Assembly (NCBI RefSeq): GCF_016598615.1
Contig: NZ_CP066831.1
Coordinates: 1,488,001 to 1,552,000 of the forward strand
DNA length: 64,000 nt
Origin: Streptomyces liliifuscus
GTDB taxonomy: Bacteria > Actinomycetota > Actinomycetes > Streptomycetales > Streptomycetaceae
Direction of reading: 5' to 3'
A program made the position numbers and the translations under genes. Below, piece by piece: positions 8,030-15,783 of the stretch. Below the pieces are notes generated by a model. The model saw nothing but the letters and a program-made list of their open reading frames with translations, had not been told where the DNA came from and searched no databases. Position 1 is the first letter of the stretch; the number at the start of each line of letters is the position of its first letter.

Positions 8030-10912
8030 ATGACGTCCGCGTACCCGCAGAACCAGCAGAACCAGAACCAGCAGTACCAACCGGACGGGCAGCCCCAACA
8101 GCCCGCCACCGAGGGCGATTACGTGCTCGGCGCGCTCGGCGGCATGGGCACCCCGGTCGACGGCTCCGGCCTCACCCGCCTGGATCTCGAAGGGCCGCAC
8201 GTACTGTGGCTGGTCGTGTCCGGCGCCATGGACCTGTTCGCGGTCGACGCCGCCCAGCAGGGCCACTGGCACCACCTCGGCCGCCTCGAAGCGGGCTCCC
8301 TGCTGCTCGGCCCGGTCGCGGGACCCCAGCACACCCTGGTCGGCAGGCCGCTGCGCGCCTGCGTCCTGCGCCGGATCGAGCTGCGCGAGCTGTACCAGCC
8401 CCCGCAGACCGAGACCTGGACGTACGACGCCTACGGCAACCCCCAGTACGTCCCCCCGGCCACCAGCCCCCTGGAGTACGCCCTCTCGCTCGGCGTCGGC
8501 CGGGGCCTCGCCATCCTCTTCGAGGCGCCCCTCGCGACCGAGCGGGACGCGGTGCTCACGGACGACGACGTGCTGTGGATGCAGGTGCCGCCGGGCAGTG
8601 TGCAGTACGGCTCCATGTACGGCGCCGAGGCCGCGGCGGACCTGCTGGTGGACCCCGCGATGTGGCAGGCGATGGTCGACCAGCAGTACCGGTTGCTGGC
8701 CACCCTCGACCGCTGGATCGAGCAGTTGGAGCGCACGCACGAGACCCGTACGGCCGCGGGCATCAAGGCGGGCGAGGCGGTCCGCGCGCAGGCCGACCGG
8801 ACACTCATCGCCTCCATGTCCAAGCGCTCCGGCTCGGGTCCGGGCGCGGCGGACGCCGATGCCACGTACGCCGCCTGCAAGCTCGTCGCACACGCCGCCG
8901 GGATCACCCTCGCCGACCCGGCGCAGGGCGGCGCGGAGAGCGACCGGCTCGACCCCGTCGAACAGATCGCGCTCGCCTCCCGGGTCCGGGTGCGTGCCGT
9001 ACGTCTCGACGGGCGCTGGTGGCGCGACAACATCGGGCCGCTCGTCGGGCACCGGGTCGCGTCCGGCGCCCCGGCCGCGCTGCTGTGGCGGCGCGGCGGA
9101 TATGTGGCGGTGCATCCGTCGAGCGGTCGTGAGACGCCGGTCGAGAAGGCCAACGCGGCGGAGTTCGAGCAGCGGGCCGTCATGTTCTACCGGCCGCTGC
9201 CCGAGCGCCGGCTGAGCCCGCTGCGGCTGCTGCGGTTCAGTCTCCGGGGCACCGGCGGGGACATGCGCAACCTCGCGATCAGCGGTCTGGTGACGGTGGC
9301 CCTCGGTGCGCTGGTGCCGATCGCGACCGGCAAGGTGCTCGGCGAGTTCGTGCCGAAGGCCCAGGAGAGCCTGATCGTCCAGTTCTGTCTGGCCATCATG
9401 ATCGCCAGTGTGGTGTCGGCGGCCTTCATGCTGATGCAGAACCTCACCATGCTGCGGCTGGAGGGCCGTATCGAGGCCACGCTCCAACCGGCGGTGTGGG
9501 ACAGGCTGTTGCGGCTGCCGACGAAGTTCTTCACCTCCCGCTCCACCGGTGAACTGGCCAGCGCGGCCATGGGAATCAGCGCGATCCGCCGGCTGATGGC
9601 GGGCGTCGGCCCGGTGGTGGTCCAGTCGGTGACGGTCGGCGCGATGAATCTCGCGCTGCTCTTCTGGTTCAGCGTCCCGATGGCGCTCGCCGCGATCGGC
9701 ATGCTCGTCGTCATCGCCGGGGTGTTCCTCGGGCTCGGCCTGTGGCAGGTGCGCTGGCAGCGCCGGCTGGTCGTGCTCAGCAACAAACTCAACAACCAGG
9801 CGTTCCAGACCCTGCGCGGTCTGCCCAAGCTGCGGGTCGCGGCGGCGGAGAACTACGCGTACGCGGCCTGGGCGGGCGAGTTCGCGCGCAGCCGTGAGCT
9901 CCAGCAGCGCGTGGGCCGGATCAAGAACCTCACGACCGTGCTGGGCGCGGTGTATCTGCCGCTCTGCTCGCTCATCATGTTCATGTTGCTGGCGGGTCCC
10001 GCACGCGGTTCGCTGTCGGCGGCGGCCTTCCTGACGTTCAACACCTCGATGACCATGCTGCTGACCTCGGTCACCCAGGTGACGGGTGCCTTTGTGTCGA
10101 TGGTCTCCGCGCTGCCGATGTTCGAGGAGATCAGGCCGGTCCTCGACGCGACGCCCGAGGTGCGGGTGGCGAGTACGCGCCCCGCCGAGCTGTCGGGCGC
10201 CATGGAGGCGAAGAAGCTGTCCTTCCGGTACACCGACGACGGTCCGCTCGTCCTGGACGACGTGTCCTTCGCGATCCGGCCGGGCGAGTTCGTGGCGGTC
10301 GTCGGCCCCAGCGGCTGCGGCAAGTCCACCCTGCTGCGACTGCTCATCGGCTTCGACAAGCCGGTCTCGGGCAGTGTCCTGTACGACGGCCAGGACCTGG
10401 CGGCCCTCGACCAGTCCGCCGTACGCCGTCAGTGCGGTGTGGTGCTCCAGCACGCGCAGCCGTTCACCGGGTCGATCCTGGACGTCATCTGCGGCACCGA
10501 GCCCTACACGCCCGAGGAGGCGATGGCCGCCGCCGAGATGGCCGGTCTCGCCGAGGACATCAAGCGCATGCCGATGGGCCTGCACACGATCGTCTCCGGC
10601 AGCGGTGCCGTGTCCGGCGGCCAGCGCCAGCGTCTGATGATCGCCCAGGCGCTGATCCGGCGCCCACGCATCCTGTTCTTCGACGAGGCGACCAGCGCCC
10701 TCGACAACGAGACCCAGCGCACGGTCATCGAGAGCACCCGCGCCCTCAACGCCACGCGCGTGGTGATCGCGCACCGCCTGTCCACCGTCATGGACGCGGA
10801 CCGCGTCATCGTGATGGAGGACGGCAGGGTCGCCCAACAGGGCCCGCCCGCCCAGCTGTTGGCGGACACGGGCGGGCGGCTGCACGAGCTGGTGCGACGG
10901 CAGATGCAGTAG
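8030..10912 (+). CDS. Second NHLM-type ABC exporter with long non-peptidase N-terminal domain
   Basis: 960 residues, starting one base after the previous stop. A Gln-rich N-terminus (MTSAYPQNQQNQNQQ) leads into about 390 soluble residues without a C39 Cys/His pair, including a cupin/cyclic-nucleotide-like sensor portion (LWLVVSGAMDLFAVDA). An exporter membrane domain (about 410-690) follows, then an ATPase with GPSGCGKST, SGGQRQRLMIAQAL and ILFFDEATSALD. This matches the second ABC protein of NHLM bacteriocin loci. It may form a heterodimer with the C39 exporter or act as a second pump; which is not decided by sequence. Confidence 0.9.
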   Translation: MTSAYPQNQQNQNQQYQPDGQPQQPATEGDYVLGALGGMGTPVDGSGLTRLDLEGPHVLWLVVSGAMDLFAVDAAQQGHWHHLGRLEAGSLLLGPVAGPQHTLVGRPLRACVLRRIELRELYQPPQTETWTYDAYGNPQYVPPATSPLEYALSLGVGRGLAILFEAPLATERDAVLTDDDVLWMQVPPGSVQYGSMYGAEAAADLLVDPAMWQAMVDQQYRLLATLDRWIEQLERTHETRTAAGIKAGEAVRAQADRTLIASMSKRSGSGPGAADADATYAACKLVAHAAGITLADPAQGGAESDRLDPVEQIALASRVRVRAVRLDGRWWRDNIGPLVGHRVASGAPAALLWRRGGYVAVHPSSGRETPVEKANAAEFEQRAVMFYRPLPERRLSPLRLLRFSLRGTGGDMRNLAISGLVTVALGALVPIATGKVLGEFVPKAQESLIVQFCLAIMIASVVSAAFMLMQNLTMLRLEGRIEATLQPAVWDRLLRLPTKFFTSRSTGELASAAMGISAIRRLMAGVGPVVVQSVTVGAMNLALLFWFSVPMALAAIGMLVVIAGVFLGLGLWQVRWQRRLVVLSNKLNNQAFQTLRGLPKLRVAAAENYAYAAWAGEFARSRELQQRVGRIKNLTTVLGAVYLPLCSLIMFMLLAGPARGSLSAAAFLTFNTSMTMLLTSVTQVTGAFVSMVSALPMFEEIRPVLDATPEVRVASTRPAELSGAMEAKKLSFRYTDDGPLVLDDVSFAIRPGEFVAVVGPSGCGKSTLLRLLIGFDKPVSGSVLYDGQDLAALDQSAVRRQCGVVLQHAQPFTGSILDVICGTEPYTPEEAMAAAEMAGLAEDIKRMPMGLHTIVSGSGAVSGGQRQRLMIAQALIRRPRILFFDEATSALDNETQRTVIESTRALNATRVVIAHRLSTVMDADRVIVMEDGRVAQQGPPAQLLADTGGRLHELVRRQMQ

Positions 10913-10934
10913 CCGGGCGCGGCGGGGGCCGGCG

Positions 10935-11465
10935 TCAGGTGTCCTGTCCCGGGACCGGTGCTCCGGAGGGGACGCCGGCCTCGACGTACGCCCGGTAGAC
11001 CTCCTGCCAGGGCGCACCCGCACCCGCGTGCGGGCCACCGAACGAGGCACCCCTGGAGTGCGCGTCGAGGGCGGAGAGGCACCCCTCCCAGCCGGCGCCG
11101 TTGCGGGCGGCCGTGTTCTCGGCCTCCAGGACGTTGGTGAGGGTGAAACGGGTGCGCTTCTCGTCCAACTCCTGCAGATCGAAGTGCAGTTCGTCGCCGC
11201 CCCAGCTGAAGGAGAGGTGGCGGGGCGCGTCGACCGCGAGGACTCGCCCCGTGGAGTCCTCCATGTTCGGGTCGTCGCCGAACCTGATCGTGCCGCCCTC
11301 ACGCAGCTCGATCTCGACGCTGGACGGGAACCAGTGGGCCAGCTCCGCGGGCTCGGTGACGAACTCCCAGACGCGGTCGACGGGATGGTCGTAGGTGCGG
11401 GTGAAGCGGACGGCGGGGCGGCCGTCGTCCAGGGTGAGGTAGGTGCCGGTGGGTTCCGTGGACAT
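10935..11465 (-). CDS. SRPBCC (AHSA1/START-like) domain protein
   Basis: 176 residues. The AHSA1-type pattern is clear: FTRTYDHPVDRVWEFVTEPAELAHWFPSSVEIEL, then IRFGDDPNMEDSTGRVLAVDAPRHLSFSWG and TRFTLTNVL. This helix-grip fold binds hydrophobic ligands. In actinobacteria it is commonly paired with an ArsR regulator, as here: the ArsR gene ends 6 bp upstream in the same direction. Ligand unknown. It converges on the ABC exporter, ending 22 bp away. Confidence 0.85.
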   Translation of the reverse strand: MSTEPTGTYLTLDDGRPAVRFTRTYDHPVDRVWEFVTEPAELAHWFPSSVEIELREGGTIRFGDDPNMEDSTGRVLAVDAPRHLSFSWGGDELHFDLQELDEKRTRFTLTNVLEAENTAARNGAGWEGCLSALDAHSRGASFGGPHAGAGAPWQEVYRAYVEAGVPSGAPVPGQDT

Positions 11466-11471
11466 GGTGGC

Positions 11472-11843
11472 TCAGTCCTTCGAGGAGGGGGCTTCGGTCT
11501 CTTCGTCCGACGACTCCCCCGGTGCCGCCGGCGTCGCCGTCTCGTCCAGGCGTCGGCCCAGCGCGTCCAGGCTCGCGCTCCAGAGCTTGCGGTACGGGGC
11601 CAGCCACGCGTCGAGCTCCGCGATCGGCGCCGGGTCGAGCGCGTAGACGCGGCGCTGCGCGTCCTGTCGTACGCGCACCAGGCCGGCGTCCCGCAGCACC
11701 TTCAGATGCTTGGAGGTGCTCGGCTGGCTCAGACCGCACGCCTCGGCGATCCCACCGACGGGCCGCGGCCGCTCCAGGAGGAGCGCCACGATGGCCCGTC
11801 GATGGGGGTCGGCGAGTGCGGCCCACAGGGAGGCGTCGGACAT
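11472..11843 (-). CDS. ArsR-family winged-helix repressor
   Basis: 123 residues. The winged helix is evident: LWAALADPHRRAIVALLLERPRPVGGIAEACGLSQPSTSKHLKVLRDAGLVRVRQDAQRRVYALDP. No Cys metal site is seen on the recognition helix, so it is more likely a non-metal regulator of the YdfF/SRPBCC-associated kind. It heads a two-gene operon with the SRPBCC protein. An ATTCC-N6-GGAAT palindrome 26 bp upstream of the ATG is the probable autoregulatory operator. Confidence 0.88.
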   Translation of the reverse strand: MSDASLWAALADPHRRAIVALLLERPRPVGGIAEACGLSQPSTSKHLKVLRDAGLVRVRQDAQRRVYALDPAPIAELDAWLAPYRKLWSASLDALGRRLDETATPAAPGESSDEETEAPSSKD

Positions 11844-11868
11844 GGCCCCAATATGCCTCCACGGTTAT

Positions 11869-11884
11869 ATTCCAGTCAAGGAAT
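11869..11884. promoter_or_regulatory. Candidate ArsR operator
   Basis: ATTCC-AGTCAA-GGAAT, a perfect 5-bp inverted repeat with 6-base spacer, lies in the AT-richer stretch just before the ArsR start. Position and symmetry suit autorepression; binding is inferred. Confidence 0.4.
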
Positions 11885-11918
11885 GAACAAACGCGAACAC
11901 CGACAGGCGACCGCGACC

Positions 11919-12752
11919 TCACCCGAGCCAGCTCTCGGGCACCTCACCGCCCCGCGTCCACATCTGCGTCGCCAGGACCCGTACGGCCGCCGCGAAGCCC
12001 GCGGGGCGCGGCAGGAACTCCATATGAATGCCGGGGAACTCCACCCAGGGCACCCCGATCCGGCGGGCGATCTCGATCGACGGTCGCGCGTAGTACGTAC
12101 CGCGGTCCGCGGAGCCGGCCCCGAGGACGATCGGAAAGGGGGCCACGGAGAGGGCGGCCTCGTCCGGCAGGAAGGCGGCGAAGCCCGGCCACTCCCGGCC
12201 GAAGAGGTGGTCCCCGTTGCCGAGGAACCTCTTCCAGAGATCTTCGGGCCACAGGTACGTGCCCTCGCCGCGCACGGTCTGCGCGAAGAGGCGGCCCGCC
12301 GCCGGGGCGCCGCCCTGCGCGTAGGCCTCGGCCACCTCGGCGAAGAAGTCGCGTGCGGAGTCGCCGTCGGGCAGGACGTTCACGGCGGGCGGCTCATGCG
12401 CGATCAGCCCGGCGACCACCTCCGGGTGACGGGCGGCGAGCGTCAGGCCGATGATCGCGCCGCCGCTGTTGCCGAACACCAGTGCGCGGCCGCCCGCCAG
12501 GCCGTCGATGAGCGCGCGGGCGTCGGTGGCCTGCCGGGCCAGATCCATGGGCGAGTCGCCCTGACCCGTGCTGCGGGAGTTGCCCCGCCGGTCGTACGTG
12601 ATCACGGTGAAGGCGTCCGCCAGCTCGTCGGCGATCCCCGTGAAATACCCGGCGTCACCCCCTGCGCCGCTGATCAGCAGTAGTGCGGGCCCTTCGCCGC
12701 GCACCTCGTGGTACAGCTCGGCCCCGTCGACCGCGAACATGCCCTGGCGCAT
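11919..12752 (-). CDS. Alpha/beta hydrolase
   Basis: 277 residues. Oxyanion-hole segment LLLISGAGGDAGYF, the TYDRRGNSRST strand turn, a nucleophile elbow FGNSGGAIIG with Ser, and a C-terminal FPGIHMEFLPRPAGF carrying the His are all visible. It resembles small esterase/peroxidase-like hydrolases. It is divergent from the DHA2 efflux pump at 12878, and both share a 125-bp promoter region with two related palindromes, suggesting co-regulation and perhaps detoxification of a common compound. Substrate unknown. Confidence 0.85.
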   Translation of the reverse strand: MRQGMFAVDGAELYHEVRGEGPALLLISGAGGDAGYFTGIADELADAFTVITYDRRGNSRSTGQGDSPMDLARQATDARALIDGLAGGRALVFGNSGGAIIGLTLAARHPEVVAGLIAHEPPAVNVLPDGDSARDFFAEVAEAYAQGGAPAAGRLFAQTVRGEGTYLWPEDLWKRFLGNGDHLFGREWPGFAAFLPDEAALSVAPFPIVLGAGSADRGTYYARPSIEIARRIGVPWVEFPGIHMEFLPRPAGFAAAVRVLATQMWTRGGEVPESWLG

Positions 12753-12771
12753 GTGAGCCCTCTCTCAGTAG

Positions 12772-12789
12772 CGAAACTTTGCCGTTTCG
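12772..12789. promoter_or_regulatory. Palindrome 1 in the hydrolase/MFS divergent promoter
   Basis: CGAAAC-TTTGCC-GTTTCG, perfect 6-bp arms. The arms are the same hexamers as in the second palindrome at 12816, which suggests one dimeric regulator (TetR-like) binding both. No such regulator gene is adjacent. Confidence 0.5.
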
Positions 12790-12815
12790 ATAAAAGTGGT
12801 CTAGCCTCAAGGCGT

Positions 12816-12830
12816 ACGAAACGGTTTCGT
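12816..12830. promoter_or_regulatory. Palindrome 2 in the hydrolase/MFS divergent promoter
   Basis: ACGAAAC-G-GTTTCGT, a perfect 15-bp palindrome, 48 bp before the MFS start. Typical shape of a TetR operator controlling a drug pump. Confidence 0.55.
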
Positions 12831-12877
12831 TTACGTAGCCGTTCTGCCGAGCGAACCTTCCCTGGAGTGGTGCTCCG

Positions 12878-14386
12878 ATGTCCCAGACTGAGACTCTTTC
12901 CGAAGGTGCCCGTAAGGGCACACGCGATACGGCGGGCGCGCCGTCGTCGGCGAAGCGGTGGTGGATCCTCTCGATCATCGCGATCGCGCAGCTGATGGTC
13001 GTGCTGGACGCGACCATCGTGAACATCGCCCTGCCGTCGGCGCAGGCCGACCTCGGCTTCTCCGACGGCAACCGCCAGTGGATCGTCACCGCGTACGCGC
13101 TGGCCTTCGCCTCACTACTGCTGCTGGGCGGCCGGCTGGCCGACCTCTTCGGGCGAAAGCCCACGTTCCTCATCGGTGTCGCGGGATTCGCCGGGGCCTC
13201 CGTGCTCGGCGGCGCGGCGAACAGCTTCGGAATGCTGGTCACCGCGCGCGCCCTCCAGGGTGTCTTCGCCGCACTCCTCGCCCCCGCCGCGCTCTCGCTC
13301 CTGAACACGACGTTCACCGACGCCAAGGAGCGCGCCAAGGCGTTCAGCGTGTACGGCGCCATCGCCGGTGCGGGCGGTGCGCTCGGACTGCTGCTCGGTG
13401 GTGTGCTGACGGACGCGCTGGACTGGCGCTGGACCCTGTACGTCAACATCATCTTCGCCGTGGTCGCCCTCGTCGGCGGCTGGATGCTGCTGAGCAACCA
13501 CCGTGACGCCGCGAGCTCCAAGCTGGACCTGCCGGGCGCGCTGCTGGTCTCCTCCGGTCTCTTCGCCGTCGTCTACGGCTTCTCCAACGCCGAGACGCAC
13601 GACTGGAGTTCGCCCCAGACCTGGGGCTTCCTGATCGCGGGCGGGCTGCTCCTGACGGTGTTCGCCTGGTGGCAGACCCGTGCCGCGCACCCGCTGCTGC
13701 CGATGCGCGTCCTGCTCGACCGCAGCCGCGGGGCCTCGTTCCTGGCCGTGCTCGTGACCGGTGCGGGCATGTTCGGAGTCTTCCTCTTCCTCACCTACTA
13801 CCTGCAGCTGAACCTGGGCTTCAGCCCGACCAAGACCGGTGTGGCCTTCCTGCCGATGATGGCGGCCCTGATGGTCATGGCCCAGGTCTCCACCACGAAG
13901 CTGGTTCCGCGCATCGGGCCGAAGGTCGTCATCCCGGCGGGCTTCGCGATCGCCGCGGTCGGAATGGCCTGGCTGACCGGTATCGGCCTCGACTCCAGCT
14001 ACTCGACCGACGTGCTGCCGCAGCTGCTCCTGATCGGTGTGGGACTCGGCATCGTGATGCCGCCCGCGATGGCCCTGGCCACGAGCGGGATCGCGCCGGA
14101 GGACGCCGGTGTCGCCTCCGCGACGGTCAACGCCATGCAGCAGATCGGCGGTTCCATCGGCACCGCCCTGCTCAACACGCTCGCCGCGAGCGCCGCGACC
14201 AGCTATCTGTCCGGCAAGGACGCGACGAACAAGCTGGTCCAGGCCCAGTCGACGATCGAGAGCTACACCACCGCCTTCTGGTGGTCCGCGGGCTTCTTCG
14301 CGGTGGGCACGGTGATCGCCTTCCTGCTCTACCGCCGTGGGGTTCCCGAGCAGGACGCGGAAGCCGCGCCGGTCGTCCACATGTGA
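12878..14386 (+). CDS. DHA2-family (EmrB/QacA-type, 14-TM) MFS multidrug transporter
   Basis: 502 residues with about 14 hydrophobic helices. Signature motifs are present: VVLDATIVNIALPSAQADL (motif D1), GGRLADLFGRKP (motif A) and the Gly-rich GAIAGAGGALGLLLGGVLTD (motif C) of drug/proton antiporters. The ATG follows a CTGGAG RBS. It probably exports a toxic or antibiotic-like compound. Two CGAAAC/GTTTCG palindromes lie in front, and a strong terminator follows, so it is a single-gene unit with its divergent hydrolase partner. Confidence 0.92.
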   Translation: MSQTETLSEGARKGTRDTAGAPSSAKRWWILSIIAIAQLMVVLDATIVNIALPSAQADLGFSDGNRQWIVTAYALAFASLLLLGGRLADLFGRKPTFLIGVAGFAGASVLGGAANSFGMLVTARALQGVFAALLAPAALSLLNTTFTDAKERAKAFSVYGAIAGAGGALGLLLGGVLTDALDWRWTLYVNIIFAVVALVGGWMLLSNHRDAASSKLDLPGALLVSSGLFAVVYGFSNAETHDWSSPQTWGFLIAGGLLLTVFAWWQTRAAHPLLPMRVLLDRSRGASFLAVLVTGAGMFGVFLFLTYYLQLNLGFSPTKTGVAFLPMMAALMVMAQVSTTKLVPRIGPKVVIPAGFAIAAVGMAWLTGIGLDSSYSTDVLPQLLLIGVGLGIVMPPAMALATSGIAPEDAGVASATVNAMQQIGGSIGTALLNTLAASAATSYLSGKDATNKLVQAQSTIESYTTAFWWSAGFFAVGTVIAFLLYRRGVPEQDAEAAPVVHM

Positions 14387-14399
14387 CCCTCCGAAAGCC

Positions 14400-14435
14400 G
14401 AGGGGCCGCCGTCTGCAGGGAGACGGCGGCCCCTC
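14400..14435. terminator. Strong bidirectional terminator
   Basis: Perfect 15-bp stem (GAGGGGCCGCCGTCT with its complement), 6-base loop, then TTT. Lies between the convergent DHA2 pump (ends 14386) and the second MFS gene (ends 14488). Confidence 0.9.
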
Positions 14436-14487
14436 TTTCATGCCCGGCCCTTCATGTCGGCGGTTCATGTCGGCGGTTCGCCGTGCC

Positions 14488-15783
14488 TCATGTCATCGGC
14501 TCGGCCTTGCGGGTCCGGGGCAGCAGAGCGATCGCCGCCACGGGGAGCGCGGCGAGCACCAGCCAGGGCACGGCCGGGGGCAGGTCCGTGTCCAGGAGAG
14601 AGCCGGTGGCCGCGCTGCCGACCAGGACGATGAGGCCGGAGACCGAGGACAGCGCACCGGTGTAGAGGCCGAGCCTGCCGTCGTCGGCGAGGTCGGGCAC
14701 CCAGGCGCGGGCCGCGGGCGCGACGAGCATCTGGCCGAGGGTGAGCAGCACGACGTAGCCGGCCGCGGGCAGGAGCCCCACGGTTCCCGTCCACGCGGCT
14801 GGCCTGGCCACGGCGACCACCGCGAAACCGGCCGCGATGAGCAGCAGCCCCGCCGCCATGGACCGACGCAGGTCGAGCCGGTCCCCCGCCCAGCGTGTGA
14901 GAGGCAGCTGGGCCGTCACCACCAGCAGTGAGGAGAGCGCGAACAGCCAGGCCAGCGGCGCCTGCGAGCCCGCCGCACGCTCCACCTCGACGGGCAGGAG
15001 TTGGTACAGCTGGTTGTACGCCAGCAGATAGGCGCCGTACGCGCAGCACAGCGCGAGGAAGCCGCGGTTGCGCACCAGCCGCCGTACCCCACCACGGCTC
15101 TGTACGCGGGCCCGGCCGGGAATGTGCTGCGGCAGCAACCGGGCGTGCCCGGCCAGGACGAGTACGAAGACTGCGGCACCCGCGAGACAGACCGCGCGGA
15201 AGTCCACGGCCAGCAGCAGCGCGCCGATGAACGGGCCGAGGAACGCGCCCGCCTGGCCCGCCACGGTGAACAGGGCGAGTACGTGGGTGCGCGGGCCCTC
15301 TCCCGCCTCCTCCCGGCACACCGCCTGCCGGGCCACCTCCGACTCGACGGCCGGCGAGAACAGCGCGGCGGCGAAGCCGATCAGGAGGACGGCTCCGACG
15401 ACCGTCCAAGTCGCCTCCGCGAAACCGAGCCAGCCGAATCCGGCGATCCGCAGCACGCAGCCGGCGAGCACCACCGGGCGTACGCCGTACCGGTCGGCCA
15501 GCGCCCCGCCCACCACGAACAGCCCCTGCTGGCTGAAGGTCCGCAGCCCCAGCACCAGCCCGACCATCCAGCCCGCCATGCCTATCGCCGTGCCGAGATG
15601 CTCCGCGAGGAACGGCAGCACCGCGTAGAACCCGATGTTGAAGGCGAGCTGAGTGAGGATCAGGAGCCGGAGCAACGGCGGAAGCGCGGCGAAGGTCCGC
15701 ACCGAGGAAAGGATTCTTCGGCGGGGCCGGTCGGTGGGTGCGCTGCTGCCGGGGGCGGCCTTCGGGGGCGACGACTCGGACAT
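14488..15783 (-). CDS. 12-TM MFS transporter, last gene of the family-5 ABC operon
   Basis: 431 residues, about 12 hydrophobic helices, with an MFS motif A variant (GGALADRYGVRPVVL). The C-terminal part has the second Gly-rich half. Its ATG shares one base with the stop of the fused permease (TGATG), so they are translationally coupled. The setting (family-5 binding protein, two permease domains, then an MFS) resembles metallophore loci where the MFS exports the chelator and the ABC system re-imports the metal complex, but no chelator synthase is here. Function is open. Confidence 0.85.
   Translation of the reverse strand: MSESSPPKAAPGSSAPTDRPRRRILSSVRTFAALPPLLRLLILTQLAFNIGFYAVLPFLAEHLGTAIGMAGWMVGLVLGLRTFSQQGLFVVGGALADRYGVRPVVLAGCVLRIAGFGWLGFAEATWTVVGAVLLIGFAAALFSPAVESEVARQAVCREEAGEGPRTHVLALFTVAGQAGAFLGPFIGALLLAVDFRAVCLAGAAVFVLVLAGHARLLPQHIPGRARVQSRGGVRRLVRNRGFLALCCAYGAYLLAYNQLYQLLPVEVERAAGSQAPLAWLFALSSLLVVTAQLPLTRWAGDRLDLRRSMAAGLLLIAAGFAVVAVARPAAWTGTVGLLPAAGYVVLLTLGQMLVAPAARAWVPDLADDGRLGLYTGALSSVSGLIVLVGSAATGSLLDTDLPPAVPWLVLAALPVAAIALLPRTRKAEPMT

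Noticed and set aside
5806..11302. Long minus-strand frames (767 and 1095 codons) opposite the peptide exporters
   Set aside because: Products are His/Arg/Gln-rich noise; the plus strand encodes complete ABC exporters with all ATPase motifs.
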